A stretch of 24,322 nucleotides of DNA, from the NCBI GenBank assembly GCA_002340515.1, contig DDMF01000165.1, positions 21,846-46,167 on the forward strand. The letters are read 5' to 3'. Both the position numbers and the translations under genes were made by a program. This DNA comes from Rhodobacteraceae bacterium UBA2553 (lineage in GTDB: Bacteria > Pseudomonadota > Alphaproteobacteria > Rhodobacterales > Rhodobacteraceae). The notes below the pieces were generated by a model. That model was given only the letters and a program-made list of their open reading frames with translations. It ran no database searches and was not told where the DNA came from. Of the stretch, positions 6,770 to 13,291 are shown piece by piece (within the stretch, counting starts at the first letter, position 1; every line of letters starts with the position of its first letter).

Positions 6770-7965
6770 ATCGCGGCCATCGAAGGCCTTTGCGTCAAAC
6801 CGGGGTATGCGGCGATCACCATTGCAAGCAAATGTGCGGCCGGCCGGGCCAATGCATCGGTGACAGGCAACCCGAGTTTCTGTGATTGCGCCGCGATGGT
6901 GTCGGTTATTTCGGCGTCAAACATCCCCTCGTGATTGAGCGTGACACCGATGACCTTTGTATCGGCAAAGGCTTCGATCAAAGCAATCTCACTTGCCGAA
7001 GAAGGCATCGGCATGTTGGGAAAGTCACAGCGATGTGCCCGTTTTGGCGCGTGCTGGAGGATCACAGCATCTGGCTGGCTACCCCGCAGGATAAAAGCGG
7101 ATGTGCAGAATGCGGGATGGCTCAGTGCGCCCTGACCTTCGATCAAAATAACATCGGGCTGTTCAACTTCAGAGGCCGCAACAATCGCGCCTTCAAGTTC
7201 GCCACAGCAGAACTGGGGCGGCACGGCATCCATGGCGACACCGAATTTCGCACCCTGCATCAGGCCGGTCTGGCCCGTCCCGACAAGCACTGTCTTGATG
7301 CCCTTTGCATTCAGGGCGCGTGCCAAAACGGTCGCCGTTGTGCGCTTTCCGATGGCGCAATCGGTGCCAAGAACTGCAATCCGCAGCGCTTTAACACCAG
7401 CGACACTACCATCGAACAGGCGCATATCCTTGCTGGGTTTCGGCTTGCGGATGTCGCGGATCGTGACATTTCGTTCGGAAGCGGCCTTAGCTATTTCTCT
7501 ATCATCGCTCAGATATTCATGCAGCCCGCTCACGATGTTCATGCCAAGCTCTATCGCTTTCAGAACAACGCCCCGGTCCGCCTTCGAAAGACGCCCTGTT
7601 GAAGGGGCCATCCCATAGATCAGCGTATCGGGAAACATGGCTTCATGGGCAACAGCGGCGTCCAGATGGCCAAAGATCGGTATGTTGTTGCTGACATTAT
7701 CCAGAACGGTCCCGCTGTCTTGTCCGCTATAGGTGCTGTCGATGACAGAAAGGATACGATACGCTTGTGAATGGCGAACAAGGCCGTTCGCCGTCTTGCC
7801 ATCGATTTGCGCGAAATTCCCCTCGCAATAGACGACTGCCGTCGGTGAGGCTGTGATCTGCCTGCCTGAGGTCAAGCCTGCGGGTTTGATCCGGGTCAAA
7901 GGTGGCGCTTGCGCGCCCCTGATGGTGCGGCGGATGGTATCGACAGTTTCAGATTTGGTTTCCAT
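6766..7965 (-). CDS. DUF1611 family protein, DgcN-like (putative D-amino acid N-acyltransferase)
   Basis: This 399-residue protein has both DUF1611 domains. The N-terminal Rossmann-like part (about 42-190) shows VVYCEGNF, DGKTANGLVRHS, VIDSTYSGQDSG, GMAPSTGRL, IVSGLHEYLSDD and DIRKPK. The C-terminal P-loop-like part has VLGTDCAIGKRTTA (198-211), VGTGQTG (228-234) and DVILIEGQGAL (271-281, Walker B-like). The family includes DgcN, reported in marine bacteria as a D-glutamate N-acetyltransferase working with the enolase-superfamily racemase DgcA. Here the partner is instead an overlapping PLP racemase gene, so the exact substrate is open. A 40-residue N-terminal extension precedes the usual start of the domain. 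ATG 7965 has AGAGAA 6 nt upstream and is kept because of it. A 7-bp hairpin sits in the leader. Confidence 0.82.
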   Translation of the reverse strand: METKSETVDTIRRTIRGAQAPPLTRIKPAGLTSGRQITASPTAVVYCEGNFAQIDGKTANGLVRHSQAYRILSVIDSTYSGQDSGTVLDNVSNNIPIFGHLDAAVAHEAMFPDTLIYGMAPSTGRLSKADRGVVLKAIELGMNIVSGLHEYLSDDREIAKAASERNVTIRDIRKPKPSKDMRLFDGSVAGVKALRIAVLGTDCAIGKRTTATVLARALNAKGIKTVLVGTGQTGLMQGAKFGVAMDAVPPQFCCGELEGAIVAASEVEQPDVILIEGQGALSHPAFCTSAFILRGSQPDAVILQHAPKRAHRCDFPNMPMPSSASEIALIEAFADTKVIGVTLNHEGMFDAEITDTIAAQSQKLGLPVTDALARPAAHLLAMVIAAYPGLTQRPSMAAI

Positions 7966-7992
7966 TGTGGTTCTCTTTTATGGGTTGGCACG

Positions 7993-8010
7993 GAGGGCAG
8001 AATTGCCCTC
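7993..8010. promoter_or_regulatory. Short perfect hairpin/inverted repeat upstream of DUF1611 gene
   Basis: Arms GAGGGCA (7993-7999) and TGCCCTC (8004-8010) flank the loop GAAT in the 85-bp gap between the Cys-repeat gene stop and the DUF1611 start. It is not followed by a T-run on the minus strand. It could be a weak terminator for the upstream operon, an operator, or an mRNA processing stem. Confidence 0.35.
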
Positions 8011-8050
8011 ACATACGCATTTTGAATGGAGATGGTGCCGTGGCCCGCGC

Positions 8051-8890
8051 CTAGTTGTTAAGCACGCACTGCCCCATTGATTTTTGGAAATTCTTGTCGC
8101 ACCCCCAACGGTTGCCTGACCTGTCCAGATGCGCGTGTGCGGGAAGGTCGATCAATTCGCATGTCTCGCCTGAGGCTTCGTATCCACGTTCGCACTTCCA
8201 CCCTGTGCCGTAGGTTGCGTCGTCGAAAAATGCATTTGCGGGGACCGCGACGGCTGCACACAGACCAGCCCGTTCAAAGAAGCCACGCTCACATGTCCAG
8301 GGCTGACCGTACCCCGATCCATTCAGATAGGCGTTGGCCGGAACCGCAATGGCAGTACACAGGTCGCCAGTTACTTCGAACCCACGTTCACACGTCCACG
8401 TCGAGCCATATGAGGCATCTTCCCAGTATGCATTCGCAGGCAGCGCGATCTCCTGACATGTTCTATCGACTTTGATGTAGCCGCGCAAACAACGCCACCG
8501 CTCGCCTGACGGGTCCAGAAACCCACCATCTGGCACCTCTACTTCAGCACAGGAAGTGTCATCGATTCTGCGAAACCCATGCAGACATTCCCATCCCAAA
8601 CCATAGCGCCGGTTCGTACCATATGCGTTTTGCGGCACGACAACTGCGACGCAGGTATTTTCGTTCGACCGGAATCCAACATTACATTCCCATCCATCAC
8701 CATAACTTTTAGCACTGGCGTTCTCAGGCATGGGCTGAGTGGCGGTTTGGGCAAATGCTGGTAGTGCAAACAGCAGGACTGCAATAATCGAACCCATAAA
8801 TAGGGCCCTGAATGTTGGTGTATCCGCTGGAATATGGGCAGTGACAGATTGCGGAGGTCGCGGCTCTGTTAACTGTGATCTACGATCCAT
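8051..8890 (-). CDS. Exported protein with seven two-cysteine repeats, function unknown
   Basis: This 279-residue protein has a hydrophobic segment at about 33-47 ending ALPAFA-Q, a good signal peptidase I site. The mature part consists of seven repeats of about 31-34 residues with the pattern P-x-N-A-(Y/F)...YG-x-x-W-x-C-x-x-G-(F/Y)...C-x-x-(I/V)-x-(V/L). Each has two cysteines, presumably forming one disulfide per repeat in the periplasm or outside the cell. The last ends CVLNN. I know similar conserved hypothetical proteins from marine alphaproteobacteria but no function. The start at 8890 overlaps the upstream gene by 11 nt. An internal ATG at 8797, with AGGG 8 nt upstream, would begin right at the hydrophobic core without a positive n-region, so I keep the longer form. 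It is the third gene of a compact operon. Confidence 0.7.
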   Translation of the reverse strand: MDRRSQLTEPRPPQSVTAHIPADTPTFRALFMGSIIAVLLFALPAFAQTATQPMPENASAKSYGDGWECNVGFRSNENTCVAVVVPQNAYGTNRRYGLGWECLHGFRRIDDTSCAEVEVPDGGFLDPSGERWRCLRGYIKVDRTCQEIALPANAYWEDASYGSTWTCERGFEVTGDLCTAIAVPANAYLNGSGYGQPWTCERGFFERAGLCAAVAVPANAFFDDATYGTGWKCERGYEASGETCELIDLPAHAHLDRSGNRWGCDKNFQKSMGQCVLNN

Positions 8891-9233
8891 CTAACTCAAG
8901 CCCCGCAAGACACGCGTCTGCCAGATCCCGGCTCGGGGCATCAGTGCCTGGCAATGTGGCCCAGCCAGTTTCCATCATGGCTTTGCGCCGCTGAAAGCTT
9001 GAAGCTTCTTGAAGTGTTGCCAGTTTTGTAGTGCGTTCCGTATCAGCCTCTGACAGATTTAGGCACACTGGCACCATCGCCAATGTAACTTCGTCAGCAG
9101 CAAAGCTTTGGGCCATCTCGTCTGCACTGCCTGCAGTTGTCCAGCCGCCCCAGGTGAAGCCAAGAATAGAGACTGCAACTGCGCCAACCAAGACGCCGTA
9201 AACACCAGGTTTCGTCCATTCGGGAAATGTCAT
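8880..9233 (-). CDS. Small membrane-anchored protein, unknown function
   Basis: This 117-residue protein has an N-terminal hydrophobic segment (about 9-33, GVYGVLVGAVAVSILGFTWGG) that should anchor it in the inner membrane with the rest in the periplasm. The soluble part is mostly helical in character. It carries two cysteines (in VPVCLNL and DACLAGL) and a METGWATLPGTD stretch that I have seen in conserved hypothetical proteins of Rhodobacterales. No enzymatic motif is visible. GAGG lies 7 nt before the ATG, overlapping the end of the upstream gene, and the gap to that gene is 2 nt. It overlaps the next gene by 11 nt, so all three should be one transcript. Confidence 0.7.
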   Translation of the reverse strand: MTFPEWTKPGVYGVLVGAVAVSILGFTWGGWTTAGSADEMAQSFAADEVTLAMVPVCLNLSEADTERTTKLATLQEASSFQRRKAMMETGWATLPGTDAPSRDLADACLAGLELDGS

Positions 9234-9235
9234 TT

Positions 9236-9541
9236 TTAATCCTCTGACGGGGAAAGCGCCGCCGCACTATTTTTGATTTCGTGTTTGTTCGCGTTGGCCT
9301 GATCCTGCGCCAGAGCCAACTCCAGGTCTCGGTGATCCACTGCGCGCAGCTCTGACTTTCCTGCGTGCAAATTGATCAATAGAAACGTCGCAGTCCGTCG
9401 GTATGCCGCAAAGCTGTTGCTCAGCATGACTTCGTCGTCGGCCAAAACTTGATACTCACCCGCAGGCAATTCTTCCGTGTATCCAGCGACCACGAACGGA
9501 TAAAGAAATGTCACAACTGACGTGGTCGTGCGCGATGACAT
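9236..9541 (-). CDS. Small conserved hypothetical protein
   Basis: This is a 101-residue protein, first of a three-gene operon. The N-terminal half (SVVTFLYPFVVAGYTEELPAG, then EYQVLADDEVML...FAAYRRTATFLLI) reads as short beta strands and a conserved AYRRT motif. It resembles small alphaproteobacterial hypothetical proteins in which a strand pair precedes AYRR. The C-terminal half is charged and less structured. There is no signal peptide and no catalytic motif. The ATG at 9541 is chosen over the TTG at 9556 because GAAGG lies 6 nt upstream. A stop overlapping the next gene's ribosome binding site suggests coupled translation. Function unknown. Confidence 0.65.
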   Translation of the reverse strand: MSSRTTTSVVTFLYPFVVAGYTEELPAGEYQVLADDEVMLSNSFAAYRRTATFLLINLHAGKSELRAVDHRDLELALAQDQANANKHEIKNSAAALSPSED

Positions 9542-9816
9542 CGGCAACCTTCCCAAACATCAAATCCCTGCTAAAGGACGCGACAGCTGAATTTTCATGA
9601 TGGATGATTGTGGTTCGCTCTGGCAGGCTGATGCGCCTATGCCGCAGAGAACCGCAACTTTCGTAGTTCTTATATAGTCTCTTAGCGTCGGAAATACAAC
9701 GTTGGTGATTCCGGCTCCATTTTTCAGACCACCCGCGCCCTTAAAGAAGTCAAGGTTGGCAAGCACAAAGGCACGTTCTGGACTGGCGAACGGCAGTTAG
9801 CGCCCGCCAACTTCGT
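9542..9816. other. Intergenic gap between recombinase and small-protein operon
   Basis: This 275-bp stretch has no complete gene and should hold the promoter of the three-gene operon; no clear -35/-10 pair is seen. On the plus strand from about 9701 to 9823 the frame GDSGSIFQTTRALKEV... looks like genuine coding sequence. It has no start and runs into the recombinase gene on the other strand, so it may be the tail of a gene cut off by rearrangement. Confidence 0.4.
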
Positions 9817-10449
9817 TCAGATGTCGATTCTTTCTGCAATGCTTAACGCATCTTCCAGCTCGACACCTAAATAACGCACGGTGCTATCGACCTTTGTGTG
9901 GCCAAGCAGAAGTTGCACAGCGCGAAGGTTGCCCGTCTTGCGGTAAATCTCCGCCGCTTTGGTTCGGCGCATCGAGTGTGTTCCGTATCCGCTGGGTTCC
10001 AGGCCGATCGACGTTCCCCAATCACGCACAATTCGACCATATTGACGCGTTGAGATATGCGGGCGGTCGTGGACACGGCTCGGGAACATAAAGCGGCAGC
10101 CAATCATTTCGGGTGATGTAACCCACGCAATGACAGTCCCTCGTGTGTTTTCAGTCAGTTCAAACTGAACTGGCTTTTTGGTCTTGCTCTGGATCACCGA
10201 AACTCGTTCACGAACGCGGTCATCTTTGACCAAATCGGTCACGGCGAGTTTGACCAGATCACAGCCCCTCAGTTTGCTATCAATCGCAACGTTGAACAGC
10301 GCGAGGTCGTGAAGATAGCCCAAAAGTTCAAGCCGCGCCCGAATGGCCCACACCTGCTTTGGAAGCAGCGGTCGTTTCTGGCCGATGATCCGCCCTTTGT
10401 TCCAGGCTTTGCACTTCGGGGTCACTGCAGGAAGTTGAACTCTTGGCAT
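9817..10449 (-). CDS. Short tyrosine recombinase/integrase (catalytic domain only)
   Basis: This 210-residue protein has the tyrosine-recombinase catalytic signature. It shows an Arg in NVAIDSKLRGCDLVKL, THSMRRTKA (His-x-x-Arg), LLGHTKVDSTVRYLGV (second His, and the nucleophile Tyr in RYLGV), and a C-terminal helix. It lacks the usual N-terminal SAM-like core-binding and arm-binding domains; phage integrases are usually 300-420 residues. Start ATG 10449 is preceded by GGAGG at a 7-nt spacing, better than the upstream in-frame ATG at 10491. It may act as a stand-alone resolvase- or XerC-like enzyme, or be a relic of a mobile element. All catalytic residues appear present, so it could still be active. 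It sits between accessory genes and about 740 bp of gene-free DNA. Confidence 0.8.
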   Translation of the reverse strand: MPRVQLPAVTPKCKAWNKGRIIGQKRPLLPKQVWAIRARLELLGYLHDLALFNVAIDSKLRGCDLVKLAVTDLVKDDRVRERVSVIQSKTKKPVQFELTENTRGTVIAWVTSPEMIGCRFMFPSRVHDRPHISTRQYGRIVRDWGTSIGLEPSGYGTHSMRRTKAAEIYRKTGNLRAVQLLLGHTKVDSTVRYLGVELEDALSIAERIDI

Positions 10450-10874
10450 AATTTGCCCTCCAATCCTCCCGCCAAGCCCAAACATCAGCACCGCGCTGAC
10501 GCCGTGAGCTTAGCATCGGATTGAATGCCCGTTGTCCGAAGGCTCATTGCGTAGTATCTCTTCAGGTCCATTGGGCCGCAACCAGCCCATTTTAACGGAT
10601 GCTCCGAAATTCACTAAATTCGGCTTGGTGACGTGGTCCTTACGATATTTTTAAATGTCCGGTTTTTTCTCCGCTATGCGACATTCAAATTCGAGCAGAT
10701 GCGGCATTTTCCGTGCTGCGCGCTCCCAGCACAAAATCGCAATGACGGTGATGGCTCGAAACTGCCGCTCGCTACGATTTGCACCAATGGCCGCTCCCCG
10801 GTTTATCCGGCTCCAAAAGCAAACTAATGAGTCGTAAATGGCAATAGTGGTGCGACGGCTGAAATCGAGTTGCT

Positions 10875-10899
10875 TCAAAATCAACGGCTTAGATTTTGA
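10875..10899. repeat. 8-bp inverted repeat, possible RNA hairpin or recombinase site
   Basis: TCAAAATC (10875-10882) and GATTTTGA (10892-10899) are perfectly complementary around the 9-nt spacer AACGGCTTA. This arrangement, two 8-bp arms and a short spacer, is also what a tyrosine-recombinase core site looks like, and the recombinase gene begins about 430 bp away. It could equally be the first hairpin of a small RNA whose terminator is at 10929-10960. Confidence 0.35.
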
Positions 10900-10928
10900 T
10901 AAAGTTAAAACTATGTATTGCCCCACAA

Positions 10929-10960
10929 CAAAGCCTCAGCGAGAAATCTCTGAGGCTTTG
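10929..10960 (+). terminator. Strong intrinsic terminator-like hairpin
   Basis: CAAAGCCTCAG (10929-10939) and CTGAGGCTTTG (10950-10960) pair perfectly over 11 bp around a 10-nt loop, followed by ATCGTTTT on the plus strand. No plus-strand gene ends here, so either an unannotated small RNA ends at this point or the stem insulates the TetR operon from upstream transcription. On the minus strand it is followed by TTGTGGGG, so plus-strand termination is favoured. Confidence 0.6.
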
Positions 10961-11187
10961 ATCGTTTTGCCTCCTGTTGATCATACAAAAGTTAGCGATA
11001 CGCGGTGGTTTTCTAAGTTCAGGCATGCCTCGGTCAGTCCCAAAAGCCTGTTACTGACCTTTTCAGGGTCTGCGGCTAACCTCCCGATTTGAGGTGGTCG
11101 GCCCGTATGGCGGGAAAGCGGACAACCAATATTTCAAGTTTACAGGACGATAGCCGATTTAATTTAGTTGGCGGTTCTGCTTTTGGG

Positions 11188-11211
11188 CTATATGTTCAAG
11201 TGAACATATAG
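11188..11211. promoter_or_regulatory. Perfect palindromic operator in front of the TetR gene
   Basis: CTATATGTTCA (11188-11198), spacer AG, TGAACATATAG (11201-11211): 11-bp arms with no mismatch. It ends 9 bp before the GTG start and touches the ribosome binding site AGGAAG (11210-11215). It also covers the TATAT that could serve as a -10 box, with TTGGCG at 11168-11173 as a possible -35. Position and symmetry are those of a TetR-family autoregulatory operator. Confidence 0.8.
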
Positions 11212-11220
11212 GAAGTTCCC

Positions 11221-11883
11221 GTGACCAGCTCCGATCGCAATGACACATCCACACCTCGCGGGCGCAGACGTGCGGATCAGCCAAACGGACGCGATGCGCT
11301 GTTGCATGCGGCAACATATGCGTTTGCACAACAATCGTTCGAGGCAACCAGCCTGCGCGCCATCTCAAGCGCTGCTGGGGTTAGCCAGAACTTGGTTGCC
11401 ATTCATTTCAAGGACAAGGCCGGATTATGGGCGGCATGCGTGGCCGATTTAACAGCGCAAATGCAACAATCATTGACCGTCTTTGCGACCCTGCTTGGTG
11501 ATAAAACAAAGTCATTAAGAGATAAGCTGGAAGCCGCGCTTGATCTGACGGCCCAATTCTATCTGGAAAATCCAGCGACCAATGGGTTCATCATGCAAAC
11601 ACTAGCCGGCGACCCGACCCGCGGGGAGGTGCTAATGGACAGCCTTTTGCGGCCGGTTTTTGACGCGTCCTGCCCGCTGCTCGACGAAGGGATCGCCGCG
11701 GGCTTGGTCCGCGCAGAAAGCCCGGCCATTGTCACTGCAATCCTCCACCTGACCCTTGGCCACTCTGATCATTTCACGCAAATGATGAAGGTCATGGCGC
11801 CACAAGTATCCAGTGATACCGCATTGGAAAATCTGGCACAGGCGATGAAATCCCTCCTATTGATTGAGCATCCAAATGACTGA
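11221..11883 (+). CDS. TetR family transcriptional regulator
   Basis: This 220-residue regulator has an N-terminal helix-turn-helix at about 43-70 (TSLRAISSAAGVSQNLVAIHFKDKAGLW), the standard TetR signature. It follows a basic, disordered leader (RGRRRADQPNGRDALLHAA), and a helical ligand-binding and dimer domain follows it. The middle part (ENPATNGFIMQTLAGDPTRGEVLMDSLLRPVFD) resembles TetR proteins with a C-terminal DUF1956/CerR-like layout; I do not assign a subfamily. The GTG start at 11221 is set by AGGAAG at a 5-nt spacing. The palindrome just upstream should be its operator, so it probably represses its own gene and the overlapping aldehyde dehydrogenase and GMC genes until an alcohol, aldehyde or acid ligand binds. 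Confidence 0.88.
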   Translation: MTSSDRNDTSTPRGRRRADQPNGRDALLHAATYAFAQQSFEATSLRAISSAAGVSQNLVAIHFKDKAGLWAACVADLTAQMQQSLTVFATLLGDKTKSLRDKLEAALDLTAQFYLENPATNGFIMQTLAGDPTRGEVLMDSLLRPVFDASCPLLDEGIAAGLVRAESPAIVTAILHLTLGHSDHFTQMMKVMAPQVSSDTALENLAQAMKSLLLIEHPND

Positions 11884-13288
11884 TCCTATTGTAACGATCC
11901 CTTCGGAGATTCAGGCCGCTTTTGACGATCAGGCCGCTGGTGTGCCCGACCGGCGGCGCCATTTTGGGCTGGCCAAACGCAAAGACGCCCTGTCGAAGTT
12001 GGCGGACGTAATCCAGAAAAATGAGGCCGCGATCATTACCGCCATGGCCCAGGATTTTGGCAAGCCCGAAACCGAAACTGTCCTGACCGAAATCCTCCCC
12101 GTGCTGCAAGAAATCAAACACGCGCGCCGCCATTTGCGGCGCTGGATGCACCCGTCGCGCGTGGGATCAACATTGGCCACGTTCGGCACAACAGGGCGTA
12201 TCAGGCCCGAGGCGCGGGGGGTCTGTTTGATCATTGCGCCGTGGAACTATCCATTCAGCCTCGCGCTTGGCCCATTGGTTTCCTGTCTGGCGGCGGGGAA
12301 TTCTGCAATCATCAAGCCATCGGAACTGACGCCCGCAACTTCGGCCCTGATCGCACGATTGATATCAGACACATTCCCAGCTGATCTGGTCACTGTCGTC
12401 GAAGGGGCGGTTGAGACATCCAAGGCGTTGCTGGCGCTGCCCTTTGATCACATTTTTTTCACCGGCAGCCCCGCCGTGGGTAAGATCATCATGTCGGCTG
12501 CGGCGAAAACACTTGCCTCTGTCACGCTGGAGCTTGGCGGAAAATCCCCCACCATCATCGGGCCGGAGGCAAATTTGAAAAGCGCTGCGGACTGGGTTGT
12601 CTTTGGCAAGTTTTCAAATGCGGGACAGACCTGTATCGCGCCAGACCACCTGTTCGTTCATGCCGCCATCAAGGAAGAATTTACATCATTGTTGCGCGCA
12701 AGGGTGGCCAAAGCCTATGGCCGCAACAGCCGTCCGGCCGACCTCGCGCAGATCGTAAACACCCATCACGCCGACCGCCTTGGCGGGCTTTTGGCAGATG
12801 CTATCGAAAATGGCGCCCGCGTCATCCACGGTGGCAACCGCAAAGAAACCCGGTTTGAGCCAACTTTGATCGAAGCGATCACGCCCGAGATGCGGATCGA
12901 TCACGAAGAAATCTTTGGTCCGATCCTGCCGATCATCACATATGAAGACCTGGGTGAGGTCATCACGCAGATCAACGCACGGCCCAAGCCCCTGTCGCTG
13001 TATATCTTTGACAAAAACCGCAACCGCATCAATCGCATCGTCAGGGAAACCAGCTCTGGCAGTGTCGGGATAAACCTGCTGTTGATCCAGTTCATCCATA
13101 ACGGGCTGCCCTTTGGCGGTGTGAACAATTCGGGGCTGGGCAATGCCCACGGCCAATATGGATTTCGCGCATTCAGCCACGAGCGCGCGATCATGACCAA
13201 TCATTTTTCGGTACTGCCGCTGGTCTTTGCACCCTACACAACTGGGGTCAAACGCATCATCACCATTGCAAAAAGAGTTCTGGGGTAA
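11876..13288 (+). CDS. Aldehyde dehydrogenase, ALDH3-like (coniferyl/fatty aldehyde dehydrogenase type)
   Basis: This 470-residue NAD(P)-dependent aldehyde dehydrogenase oxidises an aldehyde to the acid. The catalytic residues are visible as N124 in APWNYPF, E219 in SVTLELGGKSP and C253 in NAGQTCIAP; FFTGSPAVGK (194-203) is the cofactor loop. The short N-terminus, APWNYPFSLALGPLV, CIAPDH and the ending GLPFGGVNNSGLGNAHGQYGFRAFSHER place it with class 3-type enzymes such as coniferyl aldehyde dehydrogenase and AlkH, not with the betaine aldehyde dehydrogenase group. The C-terminal tail has a hydrophobic stretch (SVLPLVFAPY) and basic residues that might touch the membrane. ATG 11876 overlaps the tetR stop by 8 nt; a TTG at 11864 is the only other nearby start. 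The substrate is not readable. Confidence 0.88.
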   Translation: MTDPIVTIPSEIQAAFDDQAAGVPDRRRHFGLAKRKDALSKLADVIQKNEAAIITAMAQDFGKPETETVLTEILPVLQEIKHARRHLRRWMHPSRVGSTLATFGTTGRIRPEARGVCLIIAPWNYPFSLALGPLVSCLAAGNSAIIKPSELTPATSALIARLISDTFPADLVTVVEGAVETSKALLALPFDHIFFTGSPAVGKIIMSAAAKTLASVTLELGGKSPTIIGPEANLKSAADWVVFGKFSNAGQTCIAPDHLFVHAAIKEEFTSLLRARVAKAYGRNSRPADLAQIVNTHHADRLGGLLADAIENGARVIHGGNRKETRFEPTLIEAITPEMRIDHEEIFGPILPIITYEDLGEVITQINARPKPLSLYIFDKNRNRINRIVRETSSGSVGINLLLIQFIHNGLPFGGVNNSGLGNAHGQYGFRAFSHERAIMTNHFSVLPLVFAPYTTGVKRIITIAKRVLG

Positions 13289-13291
13289 TCC

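Larger units (their letters stand above)
10450..11187. other. Long gene-free region between recombinase and TetR operon
   Basis: About 740 bp separate divergent genes. None of the short frames has a family match, a good ribosome binding site or typical codon use. The part 10650-10800 contains phrases of the 'TGTCCGGTTTT...GCGGCATTTTCCGTGCTGCGCGCT...TGCCGCTCGCTACGATTTGCACCAATGG' kind, which I remember as dispersed non-coding sequence in Rhodobacterales genomes. A similar AAAGCGGACA word occurs at about 11113. Two good inverted repeats lie at 10875-10899 and 10929-10960. The stretch must hold the recombinase promoter. Confidence 0.45.

Noticed and set aside
9560..9766. 68-codon minus-strand frame between the recombinase and the small-protein operon
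   Set aside because: No ribosome binding site, odd composition, no family; the opposite strand looks more coding-like in part of the region.
10651..10926. Short frames on both strands in the 740-bp gene-free region
   Set aside because: All lack ribosome binding sites and recognisable domains, contain unusual composition and overlap inverted repeats; treated as non-coding.
4097..11187. att duplication of the tRNA-Arg 3' end
   Set aside because: I searched by eye for the T-arm and acceptor sequence elsewhere in the window and found no second copy, so no attachment site is reported.
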